The notes below the pieces were generated by a model. It was not told the origin of the DNA and did no database searches. It saw nothing but the letters and a program-made list of their open reading frames with translations. Source: Vibrio sp. YMD68 (GTDB taxonomy: Bacteria; Pseudomonadota; Gammaproteobacteria; Enterobacterales; Vibrionaceae). From it: a stretch of 64,000 bases of DNA. Below are positions 10,108 through 22,288 of the stretch, one piece after another (positions within the stretch are counted from its first letter, which is position 1; each line of letters opens with the position of its first letter). Made by a program: the position numbers and the translations under genes. The stretch spans positions 372,001-436,000 of the forward strand of contig NZ_CP124614.1 in the NCBI RefSeq assembly GCF_029958905.1, read 5' to 3'.

Positions 10108-11170
10108 GATCTTAGACTTATACATCGGTAAAACGATCATTGCGACGACCTCATTGGTATTGACCACGTTTGTCGGACTCTCTGCCATCATCAAATACGT
10201 TGAGCAGTTAAGAAAAGTGGGTGACGGCACGTATGATCTTCTTCAGGCTCTTCTTTTTGTGGTTTTAAGTATTCCCCGTGATATTGAAATGTTTTTCCCT
10301 ATGGCGGCTCTATTGGGGGCTCTCATTGGTTTAGGGATGCTAGCTTCAAGTTCTGAACTTGTGGTCATGCAAGCGTCGGGATTTTCAAAGCTGAACATTG
10401 GTGTGTCCGTCTTGAAAACCGCGATTCCGCTTATGATTATTGTCACGTTGTTAGGGCAGTGGGGCGCCCCTCAAGCGCAGAAAATGGCGCGAGACCTGCG
10501 TGCTTTTGCAACGTCGGGCGGGCAGTTATTGTCGGTAAGAACCGGGGTGTGGGCGCGAGACGCTAATGATTTTATTTTTATTGGCAAGGTCGATGATGAT
10601 CGATTGACTTCGCTCAATATGTGGCGATTTGATGATGACAAGCAGCTTGAAACCGTGGTGTACGCTAAGTCAGCGGATTACCTACAAGATAATCAGTGGA
10701 TAATGCGCGATGTCCAAGTGACCGATATGCGTGATGGAATTGAGTTGTCAAAACAGACGTTGACAGAATATCAGTGGACGACTTCTTTGGAGCCTGACAA
10801 GTTGGCTGTTGTGACTGTTAAACCCGAAGAGCTTTCTTTGACAGGGTTGTTTGATTACGTTGGTTATTTGAATGATTCTGAGCTTGATTCATCTCGATAT
10901 GAATTGGCACTATGGCGCAAAGTCACACAACCTTTTTCTATTGCAGTGATGATGTTGATGGCACTGTCATTCATTTTCGGCCCGTTGAGAACGGTAACCA
11001 TGGGCGCAAGGATTCTTTCTGGGGTAGTGGCTGGTTTTACTTTCTACATTTCCAGTGAGTTTTTTGGACCATTAAGTTTGGTTTATGGCATCCCCCCTGT
11101 CTTTGGTGCTGTCGCACCGAGCATTGTGTTCCTTTCAATTGCATTGATGCTATTGCGTCGAAAACTATAG
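10100..11170 (+). CDS. lptG: LPS export ABC transporter permease LptG
   Basis: LptG is the partner permease of LptF in lipopolysaccharide export. The 356-residue product begins MFKILDLYIGKTI from a GTG start that overlaps the end of lptF, which suggests translational coupling. It has the same layout as LptF: three helices, a periplasmic domain (about residues 130-265) and three C-terminal helices. Typical segments are FFPMAALLGALIGLGMLASSSELVVMQASG and, near the end, FGPLRTVTMGARI. A strong hairpin terminator follows 40 bases after the stop, so lptFG forms a two-gene unit. Confidence 0.96.
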   Translation: MFKILDLYIGKTIIATTSLVLTTFVGLSAIIKYVEQLRKVGDGTYDLLQALLFVVLSIPRDIEMFFPMAALLGALIGLGMLASSSELVVMQASGFSKLNIGVSVLKTAIPLMIIVTLLGQWGAPQAQKMARDLRAFATSGGQLLSVRTGVWARDANDFIFIGKVDDDRLTSLNMWRFDDDKQLETVVYAKSADYLQDNQWIMRDVQVTDMRDGIELSKQTLTEYQWTTSLEPDKLAVVTVKPEELSLTGLFDYVGYLNDSELDSSRYELALWRKVTQPFSIAVMMLMALSFIFGPLRTVTMGARILSGVVAGFTFYISSEFFGPLSLVYGIPPVFGAVAPSIVFLSIALMLLRRKL

Positions 11171-11209
11171 TCTCGGATCGATAATGTAGAGTGTTTTAAA
11201 ATCGCCCTG

Positions 11210-11249
11210 AACCAAAAAGGAAGCTTAGTCGCTTCCTTTTTGGTTTTTA
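11210..11249 (+). terminator. Rho-independent terminator of lptFG
   Basis: The perfect 14-base arms ACCAAAAAGGAAGC and GCTTCCTTTTTGGT enclose a six-base loop and are followed by TTTT. The same hairpin may also stop the convergent RDD gene, but on the minus strand it lacks a T run. Confidence 0.88.
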
Positions 11250-11258
11250 AACGTGTAA

Positions 11259-11735
11259 TTAATTGGCTTTAGGTAGCACAACAACTTGTGTTTTAGCCCA
11301 AATATCTTGGAAAGCCCGTTTTTGTGGATCAAATGGCACCGTTAGGTTACCTAACCCAAATGCAGAGGTAGACAGGCGTATCAGCGCTTGAGTCACACTG
11401 ATAGCACCACCTTGTTTGTTTTGAACTTGAAGCTTCCATGCGCGCATTCCTAGTGTTTGACCCGCTCGAGTCCAGAAGAAAACAAAGAAATAGACCGCAA
11501 CGGCAACCAAATAAAAAGTATAAATAGGGCTCCAAACTGGGTGCTTGCTGAGTAAGTCACTAGCATCTGCATAGGGAGCATAATTCACAGCACCAAGAGC
11601 AACGAGAGCTTCTAAGATTGCAACAATCAGTCCTCCAGCCATCATCAAAATTGCCATAACAATAAGTGAATCATAAAAAAGAGCACCTAAGCGACGCATT
11701 AAACCTGCTGGTGGAAGGGTATTGGTTGTAGTCAT
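11259..11735 (-). CDS. RDD family inner-membrane protein
   Basis: The 158-residue product is a small RDD-family membrane protein. The family pattern is seen in GLMRRLGALFYDSLIVMAIL (R and D at the start of the first helix) and in FWTRAGQTLGMRAWKLQVQN. About three hydrophobic segments are visible. I start at the ATG at 11735 (MTTTNTLPPAG), because the upstream extension has no family similarity and would run into the tRNA-Leu upstream region. The function of most RDD proteins is unknown; some have been linked to ion transport. It converges with lptG. Confidence 0.8.
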   Translation of the reverse strand: MTTTNTLPPAGLMRRLGALFYDSLIVMAILMMAGGLIVAILEALVALGAVNYAPYADASDLLSKHPVWSPIYTFYLVAVAVYFFVFFWTRAGQTLGMRAWKLQVQNKQGGAISVTQALIRLSTSAFGLGNLTVPFDPQKRAFQDIWAKTQVVVLPKAN

Positions 11736-11868
11736 AGTTGATTCGTAAATGTGTAAATATGGCGGAAAGAATATAGTGTTGAGACTCTGTAGGGAAGAGA
11801 GCAAACGCACACCTTGCTGCTTCATGGTGAAATTATCGTCAAACGAAAAGGTTTTCAAGCTTTTAGGC

Positions 11869-11896
11869 TTGCGAAGCCGATGATGTTACGTATAAT
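11869..11896 (+). promoter_or_regulatory. probable promoter of tRNA-Leu
   Basis: TTGCGA at 11869-11874 and TATAAT at 11891-11896 are separated by 16 bases and lie 29 bases before the mature tRNA. The -10 box is a perfect consensus. Confidence 0.75.
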
Positions 11897-11925
11897 GCGA
11901 AACATCAAAGGGGAAACCCCAAGAT

Positions 11926-12010
11926 GCCGGTATGGTGAAATTGGTATACACGACGGATTCAAAATCCGTTGCCTTCGGGCGTGGCGGTTCAAGTCCGCCT
12001 ACCGGTACCA
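11926..12010 (+). tRNA. tRNA-Leu (anticodon CAA)
   Basis: The 85-base sequence folds as a class II tRNA with a long variable arm. The acceptor arms GCCGGTA and TACCGGT/ACCA close the molecule, with CCA encoded. The anticodon loop TTCAAAA within ACGGA/TCCGT gives CAA, which reads the UUG leucine codon. The T arm contains GGTTCAAGTCC. A promoter lies just upstream and a hairpin terminator just downstream, so it is a single-gene transcript. Confidence 0.97.
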
Positions 12011-12021
12011 TATTTAAATGA

Positions 12022-12055
12022 TAAAGCCTCGATGAAAGTCGGGGCTTTGTTGTAT
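12022..12055 (+). terminator. terminator after tRNA-Leu
   Basis: AAAGCCTCGA and TCGGGGCTTT pair with one G-U and are followed by a broken T run (GTTGT). A near-copy of the same hairpin ends the membrane-protein gene about 1 kb downstream. Confidence 0.75.
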
Positions 12056-12375
12056 CTAATGCCACTCAAATGCTTATGCTCCTAGAGGTTTACTGTACCT
12101 TTCGATTCACTTTTACGTACAATGCTTCAATTATCGCCATGTCCCTACGCGTAAAATCCCTGCGTTTGTTTTCCTTCACCTACAATGGGAAACTATTTTC
12201 TCTAGTGCTTAGCATTGTTAGAGAATACTCCAGCTTGACTTAGGGGAATGTTAAGTTACATGCTTTTGCAATTTCAAACTCACGGCTCAAAGTCACAGGG
12301 CTTTACATCTTGGTCTAGACAATGAACAATTCTCCTAGTGCTAGAATTAATCTATCGTCTTTAAATTGGAAAATT

Positions 12376-13071
12376 ATGAGTAATACTGCAAGTAAAAAAT
12401 CGAACCCCCTATTCGAGATTGTTTTTAACGTTTTTCTTCCCTCTTTTATTTTAATGAAATTCAGCGGTGATGAACATCTTGGAACGGTGATGGCGCTCGT
12501 GGTTGCTTTGGCCTTTCCTGTCGCTTATGGCGGAATGGATCTAATTCGCAACAAGAAATTCAATTTTATTGCTGCGCTGGGGTTTATTAGTGTGCTTCTG
12601 ACGGGGGGGATTGGTTTGTTAGAGTTGGATACGCGTTGGCTTGCTCTTAAAGAAGCGTTGATTCCGGGGTTGATTGGCTTGACGGTTTTGGGTTCGACTT
12701 TTACGCGCTATCCCATCGTGAAGAAGGTGATTTTGAATGACACGGTACTGAATTTATCGTTAATAAAAGAGAGATTAAAACAAACGGGTAATGAAGCGGC
12801 ATTTGAGCGCTGTTTGGTTATATCGAATTACTTGTTTGCGAGTACTTTTGCTTTCTCGTCGGCAATGAATTATTTTCTCGCCACTTGGATTGTAACCAGC
12901 CCTTCAGGTACCGCGGCATTCAATGAGGAGTTAGGGAAACTGACTCTGTATAGTTACCCTGCTATTGCGGTTCCAAGCATGCTGATGATGTTTGGTATCT
13001 TCTATTATCTATGGCGACGAATCCGTTCAATGACCTCATTAGACACCGATCAAATCTTCCACAGTAGCTAG
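12376..13071 (+). CDS. multi-pass membrane protein, VC0807-like
   Basis: The 231-residue product is a hydrophobic inner-membrane protein with about five to six predicted helices (for example SFILMKF, TVMALVVALAFPVAYGG, NFIAALGFISVLLTGGIG, IAVPSMLMMFGIFYYLW). It resembles the VC0807-type family that is distantly related to septation-associated membrane proteins; that assignment is from memory. I choose the ATG at 12376 (MSNTASKKSNPLFEI), because an upstream ATG at 12322 lacks a ribosome-binding site and would add a polar tail. The 365 bases upstream, back to tRNA-Leu, hold only the tRNA terminator and no feature I can name. Function unknown. Confidence 0.65.
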   Translation: MSNTASKKSNPLFEIVFNVFLPSFILMKFSGDEHLGTVMALVVALAFPVAYGGMDLIRNKKFNFIAALGFISVLLTGGIGLLELDTRWLALKEALIPGLIGLTVLGSTFTRYPIVKKVILNDTVLNLSLIKERLKQTGNEAAFERCLVISNYLFASTFAFSSAMNYFLATWIVTSPSGTAAFNEELGKLTLYSYPAIAVPSMLMMFGIFYYLWRRIRSMTSLDTDQIFHSS

Positions 13072-13100
13072 GTTAGTCAGATCCTTAATATATAAAGTAA

Positions 13101-13137
13101 CAAAGCCTCGGTTTAATTCGGGGCTTTGTTGTTTTTA
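13101..13137 (+). terminator. Rho-independent terminator
   Basis: CAAAGCCTCG and CGGGGCTTTG pair around a short loop and are followed by TTGTTTTT. It lies 30 bases past the membrane-protein stop. Confidence 0.8.
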
Positions 13138-13335
13138 GGTTTAAATATCTTCTCTAATTCTCTTTGAATCTAACCAATGTGGATACGCATAGACGGTATG
13201 GTATTGACGGCTAGGAGTGGAGTTCAAAGTGATTTATTTAACACAAGTAATAAAAAACAACTGAAATTATGGTTTTGATTAGGAAAGGTACCCATCGTTC
13301 AGCTATATTTTATTAATACTTATAAGGAGATAGCT

Positions 13336-13743
13336 ATGATGCAACTAACCCCATACCTTTTTTTCTCAGGCAGATGTGCACAGGCTCTAGATTTTTACCA
13401 TAAATGTTTTGGTGGTGTGGTTGTATCACAACAGAGATTTAAAGATGCTCCCCAACAAATTGATGGAGCAGACCCGGATTGGATCATGCATGCGGAGTTT
13501 GAGGCATTTGGTATGCGAATCATGATGTCCGATGGCGTGTTAGCAACGGAACGCAGCGGCAATAACATGGCACTGGCTCTGGTCTTTGATGACCTAGGCA
13601 AACAAGAAAAGGTATTTGATAAATTATCAGAGGGCGGGAGGGTAATGATGCCATTGTCGGATGCTTTTTGGGGGGCACGTTTTGGCAAAGTTGAGGACCA
13701 ATTTGGTGTCCGTTGGATACTCAACTGTGAACTGGTATCTTAG
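13336..13743 (+). CDS. VOC-fold (glyoxalase/PhnB-like) protein
   Basis: The 135-residue product belongs to the vicinal oxygen chelate superfamily, PhnB/YjdN-like branch. The first beta-alpha unit reads LTPYLFFSGRCAQALDFYHKCFGG and the second half has GKVEDQFGVRWILNCE, both typical. Members are often metal-binding, but the substrate of this branch is unknown. The start is well supported by AAGGAGA at 13323-13329 before the ATG at 13336. It stands alone, 264 bases after the previous gene and 102 bases before the HD-GYP gene, with no visible terminator between them. Confidence 0.8.
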   Translation: MMQLTPYLFFSGRCAQALDFYHKCFGGVVVSQQRFKDAPQQIDGADPDWIMHAEFEAFGMRIMMSDGVLATERSGNNMALALVFDDLGKQEKVFDKLSEGGRVMMPLSDAFWGARFGKVEDQFGVRWILNCELVS

Positions 13744-13845
13744 CTGTTAATGACATAAAATCTTACCTATAGGTACTGGCTATGCAAGGTTTCGTTGCAT
13801 AGCATTTGGTGATGTGTGTTGGGGTAATAACTTAGATGTATATTT

Positions 13846-15099
13846 GTGGCCAGTATTAAAATTTCGGTTGATCGTATTCAACCAGGGTTGTATGTCCGAC
13901 TTCCTGTTAAGTGGAATGATCATCCCTTCTTATTTAATAGCTTTAAGATAAAAAGCGAAGAACAAATCCAAATGATTAAACATTTGGGTATTCAACATGT
14001 TTTTATTAATCCATCTCAAAGTGATGCTCAGCCATTACCGGCTAATCAGCCCATTTCAGAGGCACCTGAGACTTCTGATCAAGTTGACGCCGAAGCAAAA
14101 AAACTCTGGGAAGAAAAACAAAAAAGGATAGAAGACCTCAACGCCTATCGTCGTAAAGTGCTCAAATGCGAAAAAGAATTCGAACGATCTCTTGCTCAGA
14201 TGAGAGCGGTGATGAACAAAATTCGCAATCGCCCCGAAAAAGCAGTAGATGAAGCTCTTGCCTTAGTTGATGGCATAGTGGATAAATTATTAAACAATGA
14301 AGGTGTCACCTTGCATTTGATGAATAGCAAGAGTGAAGTCGAGGATATTTACTTTCATTCTTTAAATGTCTCCGTGATCGCGATGATGATCGCTAAGGCA
14401 AAAGGAATGTCTGCTCAACAAATTAAAGATATTGCGTTTGCATCACTATTTCATGATATGGGTAAAATAAAAGTTCCAGCCGCTATTATAAGAAAACAAA
14501 CCCCATTATCAGGACCAGAGTTCAACTACTTAAAGCAACATACCAAGTACGGGTTAGACCTAGCGGCAAATATGGAATCTTTTCCTGAATCAGCAAAGAC
14601 AGTGATAGAGCAACACCACGAGCTTAATGATGGGTCTGGATACCCTAAGGGTTTAAAGGAAGGTGAAATTGATGAGTTAACTCAGGTTGTCTCTGTTGCT
14701 AATGCTTATGACAATTTGTGCCATCCAATGAATCCTGCCGAGCAAAAGATTCCTTATGTTGCCTTGTCTTACTTATATAAGAAGTGTAAGCATCTTTATA
14801 ACAACGAAAACTTAAACGTGCTTATTAAGTTTATGGGCGTCTACCCACCAGGAACGGTCGTACAATTGTCTAACGAAATGGTTGGGCTAGTTATTTCTGT
14901 GAATGCTAAGCATATTCTTTTTCCTAATGTCCTTATTTACGACCCCTCTGTTCCTAGAACTCAGGCACCGATCATTGACTTAGCAGAAAAAGAGATAAAG
15001 ATAGTTAATGCAATTTTGCCAAGTAAACTTCCTGACAAAGTAAAAGAGTATCTAAATCCTAGATCACGGGTTTCTTACTTCTTTGATAGTGATGATTAG
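13846..15099 (+). CDS. DUF3391 and HD-GYP domain protein (cyclic-di-GMP phosphodiesterase family)
   Basis: The 417-residue protein has an N-terminal DUF3391-type domain (about residues 1-60), a charged helical linker (85-125) and an HD-GYP domain (about 155-320). HD-GYP domains hydrolyse or bind cyclic di-GMP. Visible motifs are HD at residues 203-204 (LFHDMGK), HHE at 257-259 and GSGYP at 263-267. The segment VANAYDNL (284-291) has Asn286 where classical members carry the last metal-binding aspartate (VADVYDAL). I recall this variant in several DUF3391 proteins, so it may be a subfamily feature. The start is a GTG; an in-frame stop at 13828 and the lack of any ATG between force this choice. 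No membrane segment, so probably cytoplasmic. Confidence 0.88.
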   Translation: MASIKISVDRIQPGLYVRLPVKWNDHPFLFNSFKIKSEEQIQMIKHLGIQHVFINPSQSDAQPLPANQPISEAPETSDQVDAEAKKLWEEKQKRIEDLNAYRRKVLKCEKEFERSLAQMRAVMNKIRNRPEKAVDEALALVDGIVDKLLNNEGVTLHLMNSKSEVEDIYFHSLNVSVIAMMIAKAKGMSAQQIKDIAFASLFHDMGKIKVPAAIIRKQTPLSGPEFNYLKQHTKYGLDLAANMESFPESAKTVIEQHHELNDGSGYPKGLKEGEIDELTQVVSVANAYDNLCHPMNPAEQKIPYVALSYLYKKCKHLYNNENLNVLIKFMGVYPPGTVVQLSNEMVGLVISVNAKHILFPNVLIYDPSVPRTQAPIIDLAEKEIKIVNAILPSKLPDKVKEYLNPRSRVSYFFDSDD

Positions 15100-15164
15100 A
15101 GTTATACACAGGATTTTGTTATTAGCCTGTGCATTGTATTTGGGTAACTGGTGGGTAAATATGG

Positions 15165-15197
15165 GCCTGAGCGATAAGTAATCACTCAGGCTTTTTT
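15165..15197 (+). terminator. Rho-independent terminator of the HD-GYP gene
   Basis: GCCTGAG and CTCAGGC form the base of an 11-base imperfect stem followed by TTTTTT. It lies immediately upstream of the rRNA promoters and separates the two units. Confidence 0.85.
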
Positions 15198-15221
15198 ATT
15201 GTGTTTTTTTGTATTTATCGC

Positions 15222-15249
15222 TTGCCAATAACATTGAACTATCTATAAT
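15222..15249 (+). promoter_or_regulatory. rRNA operon promoter 1
   Basis: TTGCCA at 15222-15227 and TATAAT at 15244-15249 are 16 bases apart. The -10 box is followed by GCGCAACC, a GC-rich discriminator typical of stringently controlled rRNA promoters. The 30 bases upstream are very AT-rich and may act as an UP element. Confidence 0.8.
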
Positions 15250-15337
15250 GCGCAACCACTGAGACGGCAGACGCCACAAGGCCTCAAGAGTCATCAGTAA
15301 GGCGAAAATTCAACAAGAATTAAATTTCAAAAAGTGT

Positions 15338-15365
15338 TTGACACTGAAACTTAAATCGCTAGAAT
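15338..15365 (+). promoter_or_regulatory. rRNA operon promoter 2
   Basis: A perfect TTGACA at 15338-15343 and TAGAAT at 15360-15365 are 16 bases apart. A GC-rich stretch (GGCCGTCCGC) follows the -10 box. It lies about 115 bases after promoter 1, the usual tandem arrangement. Confidence 0.85.
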
Positions 15366-15734
15366 GGCCGTCCGCTTAGAGAGCTTCTTCTTAAAAAGAA
15401 TGTTTCGACAAGCAACGCTCTTTAACAATTTAAACCTATCAATCTGTGTGGGCACTCGTTGATGATAATCCAATATGTTTTTACCTAGGTAAAAACAGTT
15501 TCTTCGGAAACAACTTTGGTTTCAATGAACTGAGTGACCAATTCAATTTGGTACAGCCTTGAGCTGTTTGATTTCACTTTTTAAAGTGAAAACCAAAAAG
15601 AGCACAGTCAATTCATTATCTTTCTGTTGGAAAGATAATAGCTTTAGAATTACAGGTTTATCTTCGGATAAATCCTAGTTTTGAAGTCAGTATTCGTTGA
15701 GCCGACCCCTATTTATTTAGGGAATCAAAACTTT
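15366..15734 (+). other. rRNA leader with boxA and processing stems
   Basis: The 370-base leader carries boxA (GCTCTTTAACAATTT, about 15417-15431), which recruits the Nus antitermination factors. ATCAATCTGTGTGGG at 15438-15452 is the exact complement of CCCACACAGATTGAT at 17305-17319 behind the 16S gene; together they form the RNase III stem that loops out pre-16S RNA. Further small hairpins are GTTTC-TTCG-GAAAC near 15500, TTCACTTT/AAAGTGAA at 15573-15590 and TTATCTTTC/GGAAAGATAA near 15616-15640. No coding sequence is apparent. Confidence 0.8.
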
Positions 15735-17281
<1,547 letters not shown>

Positions 17282-17347
17282 TACGATGATTTTCACGATG
17301 AGTACCCACACAGATTGATATGTTTAATACGTTAAGAGTTTAATGCT

Positions 17348-17424
17348 GGGTCTGTAGCTCAGCTGGTTAGAGCGCTCGCCTGATAAGCGGGAGGTCGGTG
17401 GTTCAAGTCCACTCAGACCCACCA
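17348..17424 (+). tRNA. tRNA-Ile (anticodon GAT)
   Basis: The 77-base gene has acceptor arms GGGTCTG / CAGACCC with encoded ACCA and the anticodon loop CTGATAA, giving GAT. It lies in the 16S-23S spacer, the standard first spacer tRNA. Confidence 0.98.
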
Positions 17425-17467
17425 ATTCTTTTCCCAAAAAGGGTTGGCTTTAAAGCATTAAGTTTTT

Positions 17468-17543
17468 GGGGCTATAGCTCAGCTGGGAGAGCGCCTGCCT
17501 TGCACGCAGGAGGTCTGCGGTTCGATCCCGCATAGCTCCACCA
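17468..17543 (+). tRNA. tRNA-Ala (anticodon TGC)
   Basis: The 76-base gene has acceptor arms GGGGCTA / TAGCTCC with encoded ACCA and the anticodon loop CTTGCAC, giving TGC. It follows tRNA-Ile in the 16S-23S spacer. Confidence 0.98.
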
Positions 17544-17612
17544 TCTTTAAGTGCATTTACTTTGAAAAAAGTTGAGTGTTTTTAAACATGGTTTGGTTCG
17601 AAAGAACAAAAT

Positions 17613-17629
17613 CTGCTCTTTAACAATTT
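17613..17629 (+). promoter_or_regulatory. boxA antitermination element of the 16S-23S spacer
   Basis: TGCTCTTTAACAATTTG repeats the boxA seen in the 16S leader. In rRNA operons a second boxA before 23S renews Nus-dependent antitermination. Confidence 0.8.
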
Positions 17630-17857
17630 GGAAAGCTGACGAACAACAACTGTGATTGGTTGTTGTTCAAATAAAAGTTCTCAAATCCTATTCTCTTTTA
17701 GAGACTAGGTACCAACACACATTCAAGTGTTCTTGGAAACAACCATGACTCGTCATGATTGTTTATATTTGAGTCCGGCAAAATCGAACGTCTCTCACTC
17801 ATAAAATAGAGAGACAACTTGGTTGTTTGCCATACATAAGACCTCTTGGGGTTGTAT

Positions 17858-20746
<2,889 letters not shown>

Positions 20747-20832
20747 ACAACACCCAAGGGGTTTTGATGGACTCAAATAGAACATTGAATGTGTGATTGA
20801 ACTTTTATAATCAGTTTTCCAGATTTTTTGCT

Positions 20833-20852
20833 TTCACTTTTTAAAAAGTGAA
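20833..20852 (+). repeat. perfect 20-base palindrome in the 23S-5S spacer
   Basis: TTCACTTTTTAAAAAGTGAA reads the same on both strands and would form a strong AU-rich hairpin in the transcript. A near-copy (TTCACTTT-TT-AAAGTGAA) lies in the 16S leader at 15573-15590. It may be a precursor processing site; that is inference. Confidence 0.75.
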
Positions 20853-20867
20853 GACAAAAGAAGAATT

Positions 20868-20987
20868 TGCTTGGCGACCATAGCGTTGCGGACCCACCTG
20901 ATCCCATGCCGAACTCAGAAGTGAAACGCAGTAGCGCCGATGGTAGTGTGGGGCTTCCCCATGTGAGAGTAGGACATCGCCAGGCTT
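20868..20987 (+). rRNA. rrf: 5S ribosomal RNA, first copy
   Basis: The 120-base gene begins TGCTTGGCGACC and ends CGCCAGGCTT, whose ends pair as helix I. The core CATGCCGAACTCAGAAGTGA is typical. It follows 23S after a spacer that contains a perfect 20-base palindrome at 20833-20852. Confidence 0.97.
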
Positions 20988-20999
20988 TAATTTATAAAA

Positions 21000-21026
21000 T
21001 GGCCCGTTGTAGAGCGGGCTTTTTTA
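21000..21026 (+). terminator. terminator-like hairpin between the first 5S and tRNA-Thr
   Basis: GCCCG and CGGGC (extended by T-G and T-A pairs) are followed by six T residues. It lies inside the operon, only 24 bases before tRNA-Thr, with no promoter visible after it. Downstream tRNA-Thr and the second 5S therefore depend on read-through or antitermination. Confidence 0.75.
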
Positions 21027-21048
21027 GTCCTATGGACAAACAGTTTAT

Positions 21049-21125
21049 GCTGATATAGCTCAGCCCGGTAGAGCGCACCCTTGGTAAGGGTGAGGTCCCC
21101 AGTTCGAGTCTGGGTATCAGCACCA
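21049..21125 (+). tRNA. tRNA-Thr (anticodon GGT)
   Basis: The gene has acceptor arms GCTGATA / TATCAGC with encoded ACCA and the anticodon loop TTGGTAA, giving GGT. It lies between the two 5S genes, the same order as the distal part of the E. coli rrnD operon. Confidence 0.97.
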
Positions 21126-21162
21126 TACAAAGCCCTAATGTAATAACGTTAGTTAAGAGTTT

Positions 21163-21282
21163 TGTTTGGCGACCATAGCATTGTGGACCCACCTGATTCC
21201 ATGCCGAACTCAGAAGTGAAACACAATAGCGCCGATGGTAGTGTGGGGTTTCCCCATGTGAGAGTAGGACATCGCCAGACTT
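21163..21282 (+). rRNA. rrf: 5S ribosomal RNA, second copy
   Basis: The 120-base gene is aligned end to end with the first copy and differs at eight positions, all C-to-T or G-to-A relative to copy one (positions 3, 18, 22, 36, 61, 64, one in the hairpin loop near 87, and one near the 3' end). Most lie in helices I and II and keep or improve pairing, so the copy looks functional rather than decayed. A terminator follows. Confidence 0.96.
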
Positions 21283-21313
21283 TAATTATTCCTCCGCCCA
21301 ATAGGCGTCGAGA

Positions 21314-21352
21314 CGAAAAAATAAACCTCAGCAGAAATGCTGAGGTTTTTTC
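21314..21352. terminator. operon terminator, probably bidirectional
   Basis: CCTCAGCA and TGCTGAGG (21326-21345) form a perfect stem followed by TTTTTT on the plus strand. On the other side the A-rich stretch gives a T-rich tail on the minus strand, so it can also end the convergent DUF547 gene. Confidence 0.87.
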
Positions 21353-21380
21353 TATTTAGGATGCGAAAGACTTTCTCCGC

Positions 21381-22160
21381 CTATTTGCTATTTAGCTGCC
21401 AATCGTATTCATAAGAAACCTTCCCTTTATAGTGGGACAGATCAGGGCGATAGCGGCCTAGATGCTTAAATAGCTCCTCTTCAGTACCAAAATCACTTTT
21501 AAACCAATCATAAATTGAAGATAGCAGTAGCTTATTTTCTGTTAAGTAAGCACCTTTGTCGCTACTAATAAATTGATAGGCGGCTTGCTCTAGCAGTGCA
21601 TTGGTGTTGTCAGCTGTTAATGCCATTGGCTGTAGGTTTGGGCATCCTAAACTTGCACAATTTAGCACGTAGTGCGTTCTAGGATCTTGCCAAATCGGCC
21701 TAAGGATACGATGTTCAATGTCATTGAGAGTGAGTTTCTTTCCATCGATAGTGATAACTTCCTGCTCCCAAGGACCAAAGCTAAATAAGCCACCTATCTT
21801 AGTTATCGATTTTACGGGGTAATTGTCTAAAACTATATTGACGGTAATCGCGTTATACAGGTTTACCCAATATGCGTATTGTTCATTTTTAGAGTATTGC
21901 TGGGGAGTAACAGATGAGAGTTTCTCAAGATAGTATTCGAGTTTTTCCTTATCTTCTCTTGATATTGCAGTGTACTTGAAAAGGGTATGTTGTCCTTCGG
22001 AAACGACATATTTATTCAGTAAATTATCCCATTCAGTATGAGTGATTGTTTGATTGTTATTTTCATTGCTCTTGTTCCAGTGTGGCCAAAGCTCTGATTT
22101 TGGTGCAGCACTAACACCAAGAGACAAAGTGAGAGAAAGTAAGGCGATTATTATTTTCAT
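21381..22160 (-). CDS. DUF547 family secreted/periplasmic protein
   Basis: The 259-residue product has a signal peptide (MKIIIALLSLTLSLGVSAAP, cleavage near residue 18-19) and a DUF547 domain. Diagnostic segments are YAYWVNLYNAITVNIVLDNY, the stretch ending IEHRILRP, and HYVLNCASLGCPNL; the last contains the cysteine and the family's conserved CASLGCP core. Biochemical function is unknown for the family. The gene stands alone, convergent with the rRNA operon and separated from leuD by a terminator. The start ATG is followed directly by the signal peptide, so it is firm. Confidence 0.85.
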   Translation of the reverse strand: MKIIIALLSLTLSLGVSAAPKSELWPHWNKSNENNNQTITHTEWDNLLNKYVVSEGQHTLFKYTAISREDKEKLEYYLEKLSSVTPQQYSKNEQYAYWVNLYNAITVNIVLDNYPVKSITKIGGLFSFGPWEQEVITIDGKKLTLNDIEHRILRPIWQDPRTHYVLNCASLGCPNLQPMALTADNTNALLEQAAYQFISSDKGAYLTENKLLLSSIYDWFKSDFGTEEELFKHLGRYRPDLSHYKGKVSYEYDWQLNSK

Positions 22161-22216
22161 GGTTTATGTCCAGTTAGATTTAGTAATAAGACCTCTATTT
22201 GATGAGATTCCTTTCA

Positions 22217-22250
22217 TAAAAAAAAGGCTGGTTTATGACGACCAGCCTTT
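22217..22250 (-). terminator. Rho-independent terminator of leuABCD
   Basis: AAAGGCTGGT and ACCAGCCTTT form a perfect ten-base stem; on the minus strand it is followed by eight T residues. It lies 39 bases past the leuD stop. Confidence 0.88.
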
Positions 22251-22288
22251 GACGATATAGGTTCAAGATAATGTGAATGAATTTTTCG

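Noticed and set aside
13395..13724. Minus-strand frame of 109 codons over the VOC-fold gene
   Set aside because: It is antisense to a clear VOC-fold protein with its own ribosome-binding site.
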